A DNA stretch of 64,000 nucleotides from Vitellaria paradoxa (lineage: Eukaryota; Streptophyta; Magnoliopsida; Ericales; Sapotaceae), in assembly GCA_019916065.1 (NCBI GenBank), contig CM034233.1, positions 620,001 through 684,000 on the forward strand, in the 5' to 3' direction. A program made the translations under genes and the position numbers. Below the pieces are notes generated by a model, which saw only the letters and a list, made by a program, of their open reading frames with translations, had not been told where the DNA came from and did no database searches. Positions 32,340-45,300 of this stretch are shown in pieces. Position 1 is the stretch's first letter; the number at the start of each line of letters is the position of its first letter.

Positions 32340-34980
32340 TGTGTCTAAACTAACCCCCAAGTGTAAGGGTGTGCGATTTAGTTTTAACTCGGTAAGGCTG
32401 AAGTCAATTCATAGGGAACCTACGCTTAGTTTATAGGTTTTGACAAAAAATTATTAATTTTAACTTCACTGAAGTTCTAGGGTTTGATGAATACTAAATT
32501 TCTAGGGTTTTCAAAAAATGAAATAAAAATAAATAACACACTAACAACTATTTAATTACGTGAAATTCAGAGAATATTTTTTATTTTAAATAAGACTAAT
32601 AATTAATGATGAACAAATTCAATTAAAGTAGGAATTGAGCAAAGTAATCATGTCTAAAAATTCAAAGTAATTAATTAATTAACTAAGGAATTAATTCGAA
32701 TAACAATCACACTATCAAATAAGATTCTTAATTCAACTTTAAATTTCAGGTGGGCACACAACTACAATTTAAAGTTCATGTAAAGTAACAAATAGATTGG
32801 AAATATATCTTCGTTAAAGATTCGTTATTTCCCAAAACTCAGTTTTATATTCTCGTTTAGGATTATAAAACCGGAAAAATATTCTGTGATATTACTTGTG
32901 TTCAAATCCAATTTTGTTTTGTTTAAAAATATTAATACCAAGTTTTAATCGAAAACCTTTACCCGTGATTACAAAAAATATAATCAAAGATTTTTGTTTT
33001 CGAAAGTTTTTGAAACAAATAAAATTAGATTTGAAAGATGTAGATCCCTACATATGAGTTTTCACAAATCATGTGAAAGGTCTACACACATCCCATTGTT
33101 CGTAATAACCTACCCTTCTTTTGATTCGTTGAATCAAGAAAATAGGGTTTACACTAGCATGATTTCAAGATACATGATACCAAGAAAATCTCAAACAAAT
33201 CACTAAACTAAACAATGAATCAAAAAGATAATGTATTAAATCAATAAACGAAAACAACATACTTTGAAACTAAATCCAATGTGTAATGGTGATCAATGAA
33301 AGTTGTAACAGCTCCTACGAAGGCTTCGCCAAACTTTAAAAGCATTCTCCACACATCAAATTACTCTAAAAACTCTATAAAAATCTGAAAGAATGTAGGG
33401 TAAAAGTTACCAATACGGCTACACAAAGATAGTTTTTATATCCATAACAAAAACCCTAAAAAGAGCTGACAAAAACATGCAATGAAATCTGCTGTGGTCC
33501 GGACCACCCGGTGGGGTGTCCAGACCACAGAACCCTCTCTTCTAGGTTCTACTTTATTCTTCCAGCTGAGCCTTTAACCTGGTTCGGACCACCCGTGGGG
33601 GTGTCTGAACCACAGTGTCCTCTCCATCATCTGAACCACTTTCATCACTACTAATTATGGTTTTTTCAAGTGTGATCACCAATCCAGTCATATTTGAGCA
33701 TTACATTGAGAGAAATGATAGAAAGTCTTCAAGAGACTAGTTGTTGCTTTCCTGTTTAGTCATATTTGAGCATTATGTAGATAAAATTTCAAATGGTCAT
33801 AATTTTGGACTCGAGTGTCTATTTTAGATGGTCTTTACATCGATTTCATGTATCTTTCCAAGATCTATGCAACCAAATGACCTATAGTAGTTTAAAACAA
33901 TCAAACTTCTGAAATAATTTTAACCACTCAATGTCTGATTTGTATATTTTATTGGACAAAAAATTAGGACTCAAGGATAATCAGCAGCCATCACTTCAGT
34001 AAATTAACTTTCTCAGAATATCTACTGTCCAGGTGGGTGTGTTAAACTTAAAAATAAAAGTTATTAAATATGAATAGTTAAATTTTATTTATTTATTGCC
34101 AAAAATTCGTGTTGCTAAATACTACTTGCTATTTATAAATTATTATGTTAGTGGAGAATCGTGGTTATTTGTGAAATGATAAATTTGAGAAATAACATTT
34201 TTATTGAGAAAAAAAAATATAACCTTGTTGCATATTAGCATGAGTTGTGTACATTACACCTGCATTATGGTTAGGTGGGACTAGACCAGATGAGGCTAGA
34301 AATTAATAATATGCGGCTAGATGGGGCCAGAGAAAATAATATAGCCAGGTGAGGCTATGGGACAAACTAAATTTAAGCCACTATCCACCGTTGAGGCTCA
34401 ACTCATGGGCCAAATTGGGCTAAATGTGTGTTGCATTATTATTTAAATTGTTTATTATGCAAATGTGCTATGGTACAGCCAGTCGGGGCCCAGTAATGAT
34501 GATTATTTATTGAGATATTTCTAGCAGATGCGACATGATTAAATTAATTATGAGTTAGTTGTGGAATAATTATTGTTATGATTGCTGTGAATTAATTTTT
34601 GTCCATATTTATTATCTTTTATTTTAAGTGTAATACCTCCACTGAGTGCGTGACACTCACACCTAAATTTACACTTTTCAAGTTGAGTTTAGAAATGGTT
34701 GCAAGTGATTGGAGGAGAACCTGAGTTGTTTATTCCCTATTTTAATTCTGTGATTGAAGTTTTTATAAGCAAATTAAGGTTAAAATAATATCAGACTAAT
34801 ACTTTGTTTGATGAGTTTTATAAATTATGTGTGTTTAAGCTTGATGGGAAATTCCTGTTTACCTCTTTGTTTTAAACTTTACATATTAAGTAAATATTAA
34901 TATTTCATATTTAGGTTGACAGTTTGGTATTATCCACCCTATTTAAGGGATTAAATGTATCCTAAAATAGGGGTGTAACA
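32340..34980. mobile_element. Decayed LTR-retrotransposon DNA
   Basis: No coding remnant was seen. Several words look LTR-derived: TAACCCCCAAGTGTAAGGGTGTGCG followed by ACTCGGTAAGGCTGAAGTC near 32350-32410, CTGAGTGCGTGACACTCAC near 34645, and AGGGGTGTAACA at 34968-34979, the usual end of many plant gypsy LTRs. A pair of GTGGTCCGGACCAC-type palindromes lies at 33494-33617. Boundaries are approximate and the call is an inference. Confidence 0.35.
33493..33616. repeat. Paired palindromic words around GTGGTCCGGACCAC
   Basis: At 33494-33507 the 14-mer GTGGTCCGGACCAC is a perfect palindrome. It is followed by CCGGTGGGGTGTCCAGACCACAG. A second, slightly mutated copy (GGTTCGGACCACCCGTGGGGGTGTCTGAACCACAG) starts near 33581. 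Each copy can form a hairpin. Confidence 0.8.
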
Positions 34981-36029
34981 TAGTGCCCAAATGAATTGAC
35001 TTTGACCAGGTTGCGGACGGAACAAAAACAAAGTTACACTGATAGGCGATGAACTCAAATCAATCCATGATTTTTGTAGCCGATATGAAATATATATGGG
35101 TTGTTTAGGCAATCTGAGTGACCGATCAAGATCAAGTAACCAAACCGGTTCATGAATGATGTTTTAGCAATGATATTTAGTAATGACATGTTCTAGATGG
35201 ACATAAAAGCTACTCTAATAAAAGTACTACTCCATCAGACTGCTCGTTCAAGTTTAATGTCTCAGAGCTATTCAGATGAATCAATTTGAGTTGCCAACCA
35301 ACAACGAAAAATAGATACGCACATATATATTTGTCTGGTCATTAAAATTATACCAAAATCATGTACATGTTGTTCGGACTTAAACTATGCTCATGATATC
35401 AGTACTCAGCAATAATAGCACTATTTGAGGGTCCATGTGTATGCATTCGTAATTTCGTGTTACATACATATACGTGATAGTGCCAAGAATATTAATGTAT
35501 CACTTGTGTTAGGGTTAGCGCAGGACAACCATGAATGATGAAATAATAAAATAATAAAATAAACATAGCATAGTTTGATGAAGATTAGAATAGTGCTTGG
35601 CTAATATATTGATTATTGTGTTAACAAATAAACAATGCTTCTAGTGTAGGTGATCTACAGACTATATGCCACACCTGTTTGGATCGTATGGAATTAGTTG
35701 GCACAAATACCTTAGTCAAAGATGTACTAGTGCTTTAGGCAATATTTGGTCTAAAGATTTGCTCTGAAAGCTCCATATGCTTAGGTGAAAACTACATTTT
35801 ACTCGGTTGTTTAGATTACTGCGGCAATGTAGGTTGTTTCGAATAATAATTTCACATTACTGCCTCTTCTCAACTTAAAAATAGGGGAGGGCTGGCCCCC
35901 AATGTAATATGAAAGTCTTTGGTGTCAAGATTTTGTGTAGACTTTGATGGCTTGATACTATCTCTTCTTATCGACAAAGCTTGCAAATACGAATTGACTC
36001 GTTTCCCACAGATAGCACCATTTGGAGAG
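34981..36029. other. Intergenic DNA, no feature seen
   Basis: No gene, repeat family or RNA gene was recognised in this stretch between the LTR-like end at 34979 and the second 440-bp repeat. Confidence 0.5.
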
Positions 36030-36467
36030 GGGAAAAAATCACATGTACTATCTGGTGCCAGTCCCTTCTGTCTACTTTCTTCATCGAACCTATAGAGAAT
36101 GCTATAGAAAAACACAACGTTAAAGGTCTGACGCCTAAGTCAGTGTTAGGTTATAATAGAAGAAGAGAAAAATTATAAATTCCCTCCTGAGAGATAGATA
36201 AAGAGATATATATAAAAAGAGAGATAGATAGAAAGATATAGAGAGCCAGAAAGAGCCTTTCTCAAGCCCCCACCCAGATATATACATATATATCTTTTTG
36301 ATAAAAAACGTACTTCTTTTTTTTTTTTTTTTGGCATCGGGGACCATGTCCTTTTTGTTAAGTAGTAGGAAGGTGACTAGGTGGAAAAGTGATAAAGTGG
36401 AAGTTTATTTCTCCCTAATCTTTGTGAACCAAGAGTTAATGGGATGTCACGTGTTAAAGTGGTCCCC
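36030..36467. repeat. 440-bp direct repeat, copy 2
   Basis: This is the partner of 31130-31568, same orientation, 4.9 kb apart. It carries a T16-like tract near 36317-36331 where copy 1 has T9. Just upstream, CACAGATAGCACCATTTGG resembles DNA seen beside LTR primer sites, but this is not decisive. Confidence 0.65.
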
Positions 36468-37773
36468 ATATATATTTATTGACCCTCCAATTTTTTCCTC
36501 TTATTTTATTGTATCACACTAAATTTTAAATCTAAACACATTTTCAATAAATTTTTATTTTTTTATTTTTAGGATACATTTGTTTGGTAATTAAAGTAAG
36601 ACAAGCATAAGAGCAAGTGCAAATAATAATATTTGGAATAAATAAAAAATGAGTTTAAAAGTGGGAGCGATATATAAACATAGGATAAAATAAAGGGTAT
36701 AATTTAGTTAATAGTTGATATGAGTAAGAGTGCATGTGGGTGTGAATGAATGAGAAGAATCATATTTTATAAGCATAAAAAAAAGCGTAAAGGTGAAAAT
36801 GAGATATAAATATAAAGTAAAATAAATGATATAAATAGAATAAAAATATAATCAAAGATGAATATCACTCTTAAATAAAAAAATAAATATTTTATCAAAC
36901 AAAAAAAAGGAACATAATTTTATAACTATTCTATATATTCTAAGTCATTGAAGGATACATTTTTATTTTTGAGCAAAATAAAAAGTTTGTCCTTCAAATA
37001 CATAATCAAATATCCTTTGAGTGCGTTTAATAATTGAAACTTTTTACATGTTTGTTAAAAATTAATAACTTTTGATTATTTGACCTACTAAGTATGATTT
37101 TATGTAAGATAAAAAAAACAAAAAACAAAACAAAATTGATAATTGCCAAACAGCAGTTATTGAAAGTTGCTAATAATTATTATTTTTTATTTTTGTTTAC
37201 TTATTATTATTATTATTATTATTATTTTGACAACCAAACAGACTTTCATTTTACCCAACCTTTTCAAGTACGGGGGGATTCAGATATTCAGTATTTTCAT
37301 AAATTCTTGATGCGACACGACATTAGAGATGGCCATCTCGGCTAACCCTCTTATCCCCATCTGATTTTCGTCTAAGGGATTTAGGGATTTTTTGGAGATT
37401 AGATAAGATATGAGGATATTTTTTAACAAAGATCGGGTAAAATATAGAGATGAATCTGTCACCAACCGATGTCCTACCCGATTCTCAAAATATCTTTGAA
37501 TTCCCTGATCGACTGTGTTAATGGCCTTACTCTTGAATTTGAAAACTGAAACTTGAATTAATGTAGTTATAATTGAATCTGGAATTTGGACTTAATATTT
37601 AATTAGTTAGGCTTATGAAATTTAAAATTTTTGAAATTTAGACTTAATACTTAAATTAATAATTTTTATTTATATATTTTTTTTATTTTGGGTACCCAAT
37701 TTTTTACGGAGATCTTTGTTCCCTTTTGGGGATGGGGATGAAAGGTAAAAATAAATAGACCGGGTAGGCTAAT
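36468..37773. other. Intergenic AT-rich DNA
   Basis: AT-rich without a gene. An ATT microsatellite lies at about 37202-37224. Words such as GTTTGGTAATTAAAG near 36581 and GACAACCAAACAG near 37229 hint at another degraded inverted-repeat element, which could not be confirmed. Confidence 0.45.
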
Positions 37774-38894
37774 GGGGCCGTTTGACAACGCTGTCGTTTT
37801 CTTGTTGTTGTTTTTTTGTTGCCATTTTCTGTTTTTTATTTTCTATTGCCATTTATTTTTTCTAAAATGAAAACTAAAATTGCGTTTGGTAATACAAGTT
37901 TGTTTATAATTATTAATTTTTTATTTTAGAAAATATTTAATTTTATTAGTTTTAAAAAATTAATAGAACTTAATAAAATATATTTTATATTAATTTAATT
38001 TAATTAATATAATTAATTAAATTAATACAGTAAATTATTTATTAAAATCATTTAATTCAATAAATATAAAATATATTAAAGTATATTATCGATTAAAAAT
38101 AATTGAATGAAATATAAATATTAAATCATTTAATTTAATAAATATAAAATATATTAATTATAATTTAATTATATTGTTTATTAAAAATAATTTAATAAAA
38201 TATATTTCATATTAAATAAATAATTAAATTAGATTAATTATTAAATTAAATTATTTATTTATTTTAAAATTAATTAAATTATTTATTAAAAAATTTAATA
38301 AAATATATTTTATATAAATTAAATTAATTAAATCATAAATAATTTAATTTAATTATGATATTTATTTAAAATAATTTAATAATAATTATTAAATTAAATT
38401 AAAAATTAATGTAATTTAAGTATTTATTATTAATTATTTTTTTATAAATTAATTTAATTATTAAATTAAATAAATTAATTATGATTTTTATTTTAGATGA
38501 TTTAGCAATAATTAATTATTAAATTAAACTAATTAATTTAGTTTTATTATTTAATAAAAATAATTTATATTAATTTATATAAGTAATTTATTAAATTTAA
38601 TTATATTATTTATTAAAATAACTTACTTTAATAAAATATTTGAATAAAATAATTTATTTTTATGTAATGTAACATAAATAGACAAAGTTTTAAAATTGAC
38701 AAAATATTTGTAACAAAAAAAATAAAATAGAGTGAAAACACATTTTCTCAGTTTTCGTTTTTTTATTTTTATTTTTATTTATTTGAAAATAAAAAAATAG
38801 AAATAAATTTAACAAATAATTTTTATTGTTAGTTTATAAAATTTTGAAAATAAAAATAAAAAAATAAAAAAATAAAAACGTAACCAAACGGGGT
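37774..38894. mobile_element. AT-rich inverted-repeat element upstream of TBCE
   Basis: The left end GGGGCCGTTTGACAACG and the complement of the right end (ACCCCGTTTGGTTACG) form an imperfect terminal inverted repeat. The interior from about 37900 to 38880 is almost only A and T and rich in AATTAATTTAAT-type words. The right end is 130 bp from the TBCE start codon. No clear target duplication was seen. This looks like a large MITE of the widespread CCGTTTGG-ended type. Confidence 0.5.
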
Positions 38895-39024
38895 ATAAAA
38901 ATTAATTTGAATTTGGAGATCGGGCACGGAATAAGCATACCCCTCCCTACCCGCCCATGCCCAACCCTACGCGGCATCGCCTACACTCCTACATCTACGA
39001 TATGCTTGGGTTCTTCGATTGACA

Positions 39025-39352
39025 ATGCAAGGCTCGGCTGCTTCTGGTAGGCCGAACCCGGAGTCACCCGACTTCAGAATCGGCCAGCGAGTCCACTCCG
39101 CCGGGGACTGCCGGCGGATCGGGACTGTGAAGTATGTTGGGCCAGTGGAGGGCTACTCCGGGAAGTGGGTCGGCGTCGATTGGGACAACGGCGAAGGCAA
39201 GCACGACGGCTCCGTCAATGGGGTTCGCTACTTCCACGCCAAATTCGATAAATCAGCTTCCTTTGTTCGCCCCCAGAACTTGAGCTCTGGAATTACGTTG
39301 TTGAAGGCTCTGGAAATCAGATATAAGACCACTTCCACCAAAGAAGAAGAAG
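39025..39352 (+). CDS. TBCE: TBCE exon 1, CAP-Gly domain
   Basis: This exon encodes residues 1-109. IGQRVHSAGDCRRIGTVKYV and GYSGKWVGVDWDNGEGKHDG are the CAP-Gly signature; GKHDG replaces the common GKNDG and binds the EEY/EEF-like tail of alpha-tubulin in family members. FVRPQNLSSG closes the domain. The exon is markedly GC-rich compared with the surrounding AT-rich DNA. It ends in a Glu run, with the donor AAG|GTACTC. Confidence 0.95.
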
Positions 39353-42300
39353 GTACTCCACTAATTCTAATTTGCAAATTAATTCTGTTCGGTTCATCCA
39401 TCGTTGGACTATATAATTTCCTTTTTACTACGAGGGCCGGGTGACGCACACTATGATACTAAGCTTGTGCATTTCATACTGTTTATGCAAATAAAACATA
39501 ATAAATAAGAAGTGAAATAATAACTATGTAGTCGCACTATAACATAACACGACAAATATTAATTAAAAATATCACAAAAAAAATAACACAATGCTCAATA
39601 AATCATCTAAGTAATCGAAGTTTTGACTTGGTTATGAATAAAAGGAGTTATAAAAATTTCTCACAACACAATTTTTTTTTTAATGCAAAAATGTATTTAA
39701 GGTAATGAATAGAGTTTCATTCATTAAATTCAAGCAAATAGAGGCATCAGGGGAAAATGATAGAAAATTAGGTATTCGAACAAAAGGAAACAAATCCACA
39801 AGAGTATATGATTTTAAAAAATTTATAAAGTTTTGATTACCATCCTTCCACAAAATTTCAAATAAATAAAGTAGAGAGAATTTCAAGTGCGGTGGTCCCA
39901 AAATTAAAATTAATCTATTTGAACATCAAAATGGAGTAATGGATATAGTAAATAAATATGATAAGTTTCATCTATGATGCAATAGATATAGAGTTTCTTA
40001 CCTTTCAAATGCAAGGATTTGAGTATGTGAGCAATGAGATAGAGTTGTAATAGTTGTAAATACTGGAAATTAAGAAGCTGTAGAGTTTGAAGAGTTGTGA
40101 TGGATCTAGATACTTATAACTACTTAGACGTGAAATTAACTGTATCATATGCAATTTCATGTTTACCCACATCGTTAATGATATATTAGTAGCTGGTTAT
40201 GGAATATTCAAGGAAGTCTAATATATTGATGAAGTTTCAATTTTAGGGAGACGCTAACCCACTATTCTCATTTTATAACTAGAAGTGAGTGCACACACTA
40301 TGCATGTGTTTTTATTTACTTGCAATTTTCTTTTTTTTAAAGTTAACTACAGAATTTTCACCCAAGCAGGTGGGTTATGGAAACCCCAAAGGCTAGTAGT
40401 TGGATCAAGCATTCATGTAACTGTTATGGGTTTTACGTCTTCTCTATTAATCAGCTGTCATACATTCCTCATGTAAGTATAAGGGTGTATATATGGAGTT
40501 GGTGTGTGTGAGATACACTTTTGTTTAGGAAGACGTAAGGGCTCCGAGATTAGAGTGGCAGAGTGTATTCCTCTAGTTCAGCTAATCCACGGAGAGAGAG
40601 AGATATATATAATGGTATACCCACATGAGTGGAGAAATTTGTAATACCCATTATTTATATAATGGAGATAGGATTTGTTAGGTGAATGTGGGTTAGGAAA
40701 GCCAAACCATGCAAAATTCTTGTGTTTGTGTTTGTTGCTCACTAACATGTCCTAACAAGTGGTATTAGAGCACTGTCAAAGGAATCGGAGCAAAAACACA
40801 GCTATTTCAAGCTTTTGCCTAGAACTCGAAATGTCCACTTTCAAGAATTGAGCACACTGGTGGATTCCTCTCTTTGAGACGTGCATGCCAATATAAAATA
40901 CCCCCCAGGACATTCTTCATGCAGCCCTGCATGCTTTGTGGAACAAGGAGACTGAAGCCCACACGCAAATGCGCCCCCAAGCATTGTCCAGTGGTTGGAG
41001 TTGAAATGGCTGACTCACAGTTGCTTAAGAATATAATCTAAATATGCGAAGAGAGAAACAAGGAGCGGTCTGCTCCAACGATTCAACAGCCCTTCTACCC
41101 AATAGAGGTCTAGGATTCGAGACCAATTGGGAGCCTTTGCTTCTTAAAAATCTATTTTTTTGTGACAACCTTGGTGAATACCACATTTGTGGAGAGGCTA
41201 ACATAGTGTGGGAAGCCACATGGTAGGGAGCCAGCCAGTAGGAGAAATAGAAAAGCAGAGGAGAAGGTGGGTTTCCTCTAATTCAAAGAGTTGGGAAGTC
41301 AGAGTGAGAGCTTCCATTGTATTTCTATTATTATTATTATAGTGGAGTTTCCTCTATTTTTGCTCATGGACGTAGGCCAAGTGTGCTTAATGACATAAAA
41401 TTGTTGTGTTCTTGCTTGTTCCTTGTTCTTATTTTATTTCTTTGATCCTATCTAAACCACATAATATTCTTATTTTTGTGTTTGTTGCTCACTAATAATT
41501 GTAACATTTTATAAATTATTAAATAAAATTAAAATGACACAGTAAGTAGTTAAAGGGTATTTATGTAAATAGTGAGTAATTTGTGGGCATAAAAATAAAA
41601 AAAAAACTCTTAAAAATGTTGGGTAGTTGAGGGACATTCAAAGAAGACCAAAAAAAAAAAAAAAAATGAAAAGGTAAAATTACTTAATTGATTAGTAGTT
41701 ATTGAGATTTATTTTACAATGGTATTGAAGTTATAAGTAATTATTGGAAGTCAAAGGCTATTAGAGGAAGAATGGAAAAAAGTTTCACCAAATTTGGAGT
41801 TTCATTAAGTTTGAGACTTCACCAAATACCTCTCCTCTTTTCTTGTTATAATAGTATAGATATGGTACAAATTTCCAATTATGGGACATTGATTATTTTG
41901 GGTGGCCAAGTATGGACTCAAAATGTTGCCAAATATTAGAAATCGTGGTGTTAATATTTACAAGTTAAAACAAAACATGCAAACTTTGAAAGAGGCTACC
42001 TTTGGTACAAGAAAATGGGCTTAAATGGAATGCTCATTCCATCACCAACCACCACTACCCACCCCCGCCTCCATCACGTTTTTTACAATCTCCACCGCCC
42101 TACCACTCCTGCCACAATCCGCCACTGCTGCCTCCCACTATTATTACCACCATTGTCCTCTAATATATCCACCCCTTCCAGTACCTTCACCTTCAACCAC
42201 TACCATTAATCACTACTCTGCCGCCACCTAGAAAGCATGAACTCTCTCTGGAGGCTGGGGTTCAGGTGTCGGAACATTGTTTGAACATGGACATGTGATC

Positions 42301-45300
42301 CACTTGCAATAGAACATGTCTCAAAGCATGTCTCTATTTTTGTAAACTTTACTTTTTTTTTTTTTTTTCGGCTTTGGACACTCTAGGGACATGTTGGGGG
42401 ACTTTTATTCAGGCAGTTTTCTATTCCTTAATTTGTTTCTAATGCCTTTCAATGATAGCACAAAATGTTTATTGTGAAGTTTTCTTATCTTTTTCTTAAA
42501 CATCCTCGAAGGGTTTATTTTTTTATTTTATTTTATTTTTTTTGGATTTGAATTAGAGATAATTAATAAATTGTATTCACCTTTTCATGTTATCATAGAA
42601 TTGCATTTTTTTATGTTGATTTACTTTTATTTTTAATATATTTTAGTAGAAGGCAATTGTTATGTAAATGATATTACGACAATTAAGGTATATAATACAT
42701 GGTAAATGGTTTTGTTTTTAATTATAATTAGTGTTTTCTTGCATTTTTTTTTATTGTCTTCGATTAAGATATTACCTTTTACCATCGAACTCATCCATAA
42801 TCCAGAAAATTTTTAGAGGTCTAGTGTAATCTTTGCAAAAATTTTGAATATTCCTTAAGGCTCGCCCCTCAATTTTTTTTTTCTCTCTCTCTCTCAAAAC
42901 TCTTAATAGTCCGCCTTGGCCATAAATTTTCAACCTTGCCCTCCCAAATATCAAGTCTTGAATCCATCCTTGCTACCACCAATCTCTGCCTCCCCCACTA
43001 CACTAGTATCGCCACCCACTACCATTGCTACCAACCTTAATCTCTTCCACGGTTCCACCTCTACCTCTACCTCCACCTCCACCATCTAGCACAGCCACCA
43101 CCATTATCTTACCTGCCATAACTATGAACAACCACCTCATCGTCCATCACCACTAATCACAACCATTGTAAACAAATAAAAATTTTTTATGTTTTAAAAT
43201 CTATAAAATTTAAAAAAAAAAATTGAAGGAGAAAGAAATAATTGATAAAAATTCAAGTTAATTTATATTTGTTTTCAAGTTTTTTCTTTAAAATTAGAAT
43301 GTGTTTCAAGTATGATCCCCAAGTGTTTGTTTTTTTAAAAAATTAAAAAATAATAGGACGCATTTGGACAAGTGATCGGGGAGTGTTTGAGTAGTGTTTG
43401 TGTCCCACACGGACATGACACAAACAAGTCATCTTCCCGTAAGTGTCCATACTTCTTTTTCTCTTCCTAATGGTCTTAGTCCTTGTGTTAAGGTTCTGCT
43501 TGCCACTAGGGGTGCGCAAAATACTCAAGAGAACTGAAAACCTAACAAATCGGATCTCTTTGGTTTAGGTTGGTTCTATTAGGAGATCAGTTTAGTTTTG
43601 AGTCTAAAAATTGTCAAGCTGATTATTTCAGTTTTTGGGTTGGTATATTTTTATGGGACCAGAACCAATCTGAACCGATTCAACTCAATTTTCCACATAT
43701 ATTTATACATAAAGTAAGCCATTGATGATTAAACTATAGAACCGACCCAACCTTTGGTTTTGGTTCCAAAATTTTGAACTAGATAAAAAATTGGGTTGGC
43801 TCCGGATCCAACATGGACCCAAACCAACCCATGTACACCCCTACTTGCCACAAATAGAGTTATATTTGTGTTCAACCTTGCTAGTTTTAGTTTTCTATTT
43901 TCTTTTGATTTGTATAGCAACAGGTTTTCACCTCCCATTTTGTTTATGTTTTGTTGGACATGAATTGCGAAATGTTAATAATGACACGCATTTGCAGATG
44001 AAATGTATGTTCTATCTGCAAGCAACAGACGAGTTTCTGTTCAGCTTCTTGGTAAAGATAAAATTCAGGACAAGCTAAGTCGATTGGAAGATTTGGCAGG
44101 TGCATCATTACCTTACTTAGGAGTTAGTGCTTCTGGACCCCCAAGCCAAATCAGTGCCACTGTGCCAAGTAAGTTGCCTATTCCACTTGGTCAATCCTTT
44201 TAGTTTGTTGTGTGTCTCAGTTGGTTGGTATTCATTCCATTCATAATAATTTTTTACAGGTCTTTTTATGCTTAATTTCAGTATCTTTTATGAGATCAAT
44301 GTGAATGCAATGATGCAAAGTGGTATTTTATTTGCTAAAATCATTAATTAGTGGGCAATCAAATATAGGCACAAAAAAATATAGCTAAAGAAATTGTTTC
44401 CGTCAGGGGGGGAATATAAGATTAGCTTTGAAAGTCAACACGTGTGAGGATCATCTAAAAGGAGGCCATGTTTGATGTTATCACCTCACATGTGTGTGCT
44501 TTGCACTCTATTGATCTCAATTCCTTCACTGCTCAATTGCTATGGCATTTTGGCATCAATTGTTTGCATGTGCACATTTGGTTTGGTCCCCCCCTCCTTT
44601 CGAATGGATATGCTAGTCATTGAATTTTGGGGCTTCAGTAGTAATAAAAAATGTAAATATTAATGGAGGGCTGCTGTTCTAGCAACACTATAGGTTTTTT
44701 TTTTTGGTAACCCGGAATCCATATTGGTTTATTGCAGTCATCAACAAACTGCGTAGCCGATGGGTAAGCTAGGGGTGCTTGAACACACCTGCAAGACCCA
44801 AGCACTGGACAAGACAGGGTAGGAGCCAATGGGAATTGAACTCAAAACCTCCGGGTTTATGGTTGGTTCCAAGTGGCGCTGGGCTACCTGGCAGGTTACA
44901 CTATAGGTTATTTGGAAAGAAAGAAATTCAAGGATATTTTATGAGGAAGAAGATGTGATGTGTTTATGGGAAAAGTTAGCTTTCTTTGTTTCCTTCAGGA
45001 TCTCTATTTTTTGCCAGAGTTTGTCTTTTCTTATGTTTCTTATTCAAAAGAATCGGCTTGCTGTCACTGACAATTTTGTTTTCTAATTTCGCTTAAGGAG
45101 ACCTCTCATCCTCTTTTGTTACCGTTCTCTTTTTTTCTACTAATAAAAGTTTTTTTGCTTATTATTGTTATTTTTTTTAAAATTATATGTTGATTGTTTT
45201 TTGTTCACCAGTTTGGTAATCTGGGTGAATTAGGTGCTTCCAATCATCTTAAATGACTATACACTAGCAGAAGGTGGTTATCTTTTGTTTTGCTAGATAA

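Larger units (their letters stand above)
39353..43997. other. TBCE intron 1 (4.6 kb)
   Basis: Besides the LTR/primer-site remnant (40480-41510) and the hAT MITE (43507-43843), this intron holds two CCACC/ACCA-rich low-complexity stretches (about 42030-42230 and 42960-43160). It also has T- and A-tracts. No exon was found. Confidence 0.7.

Noticed and set aside
42015..42231. Thr/His/Pro-rich small frames in TBCE intron 1
   Set aside because: They arise from CCACC/ACCA low-complexity DNA that recurs at 42960-43160. No domain, no splice context.
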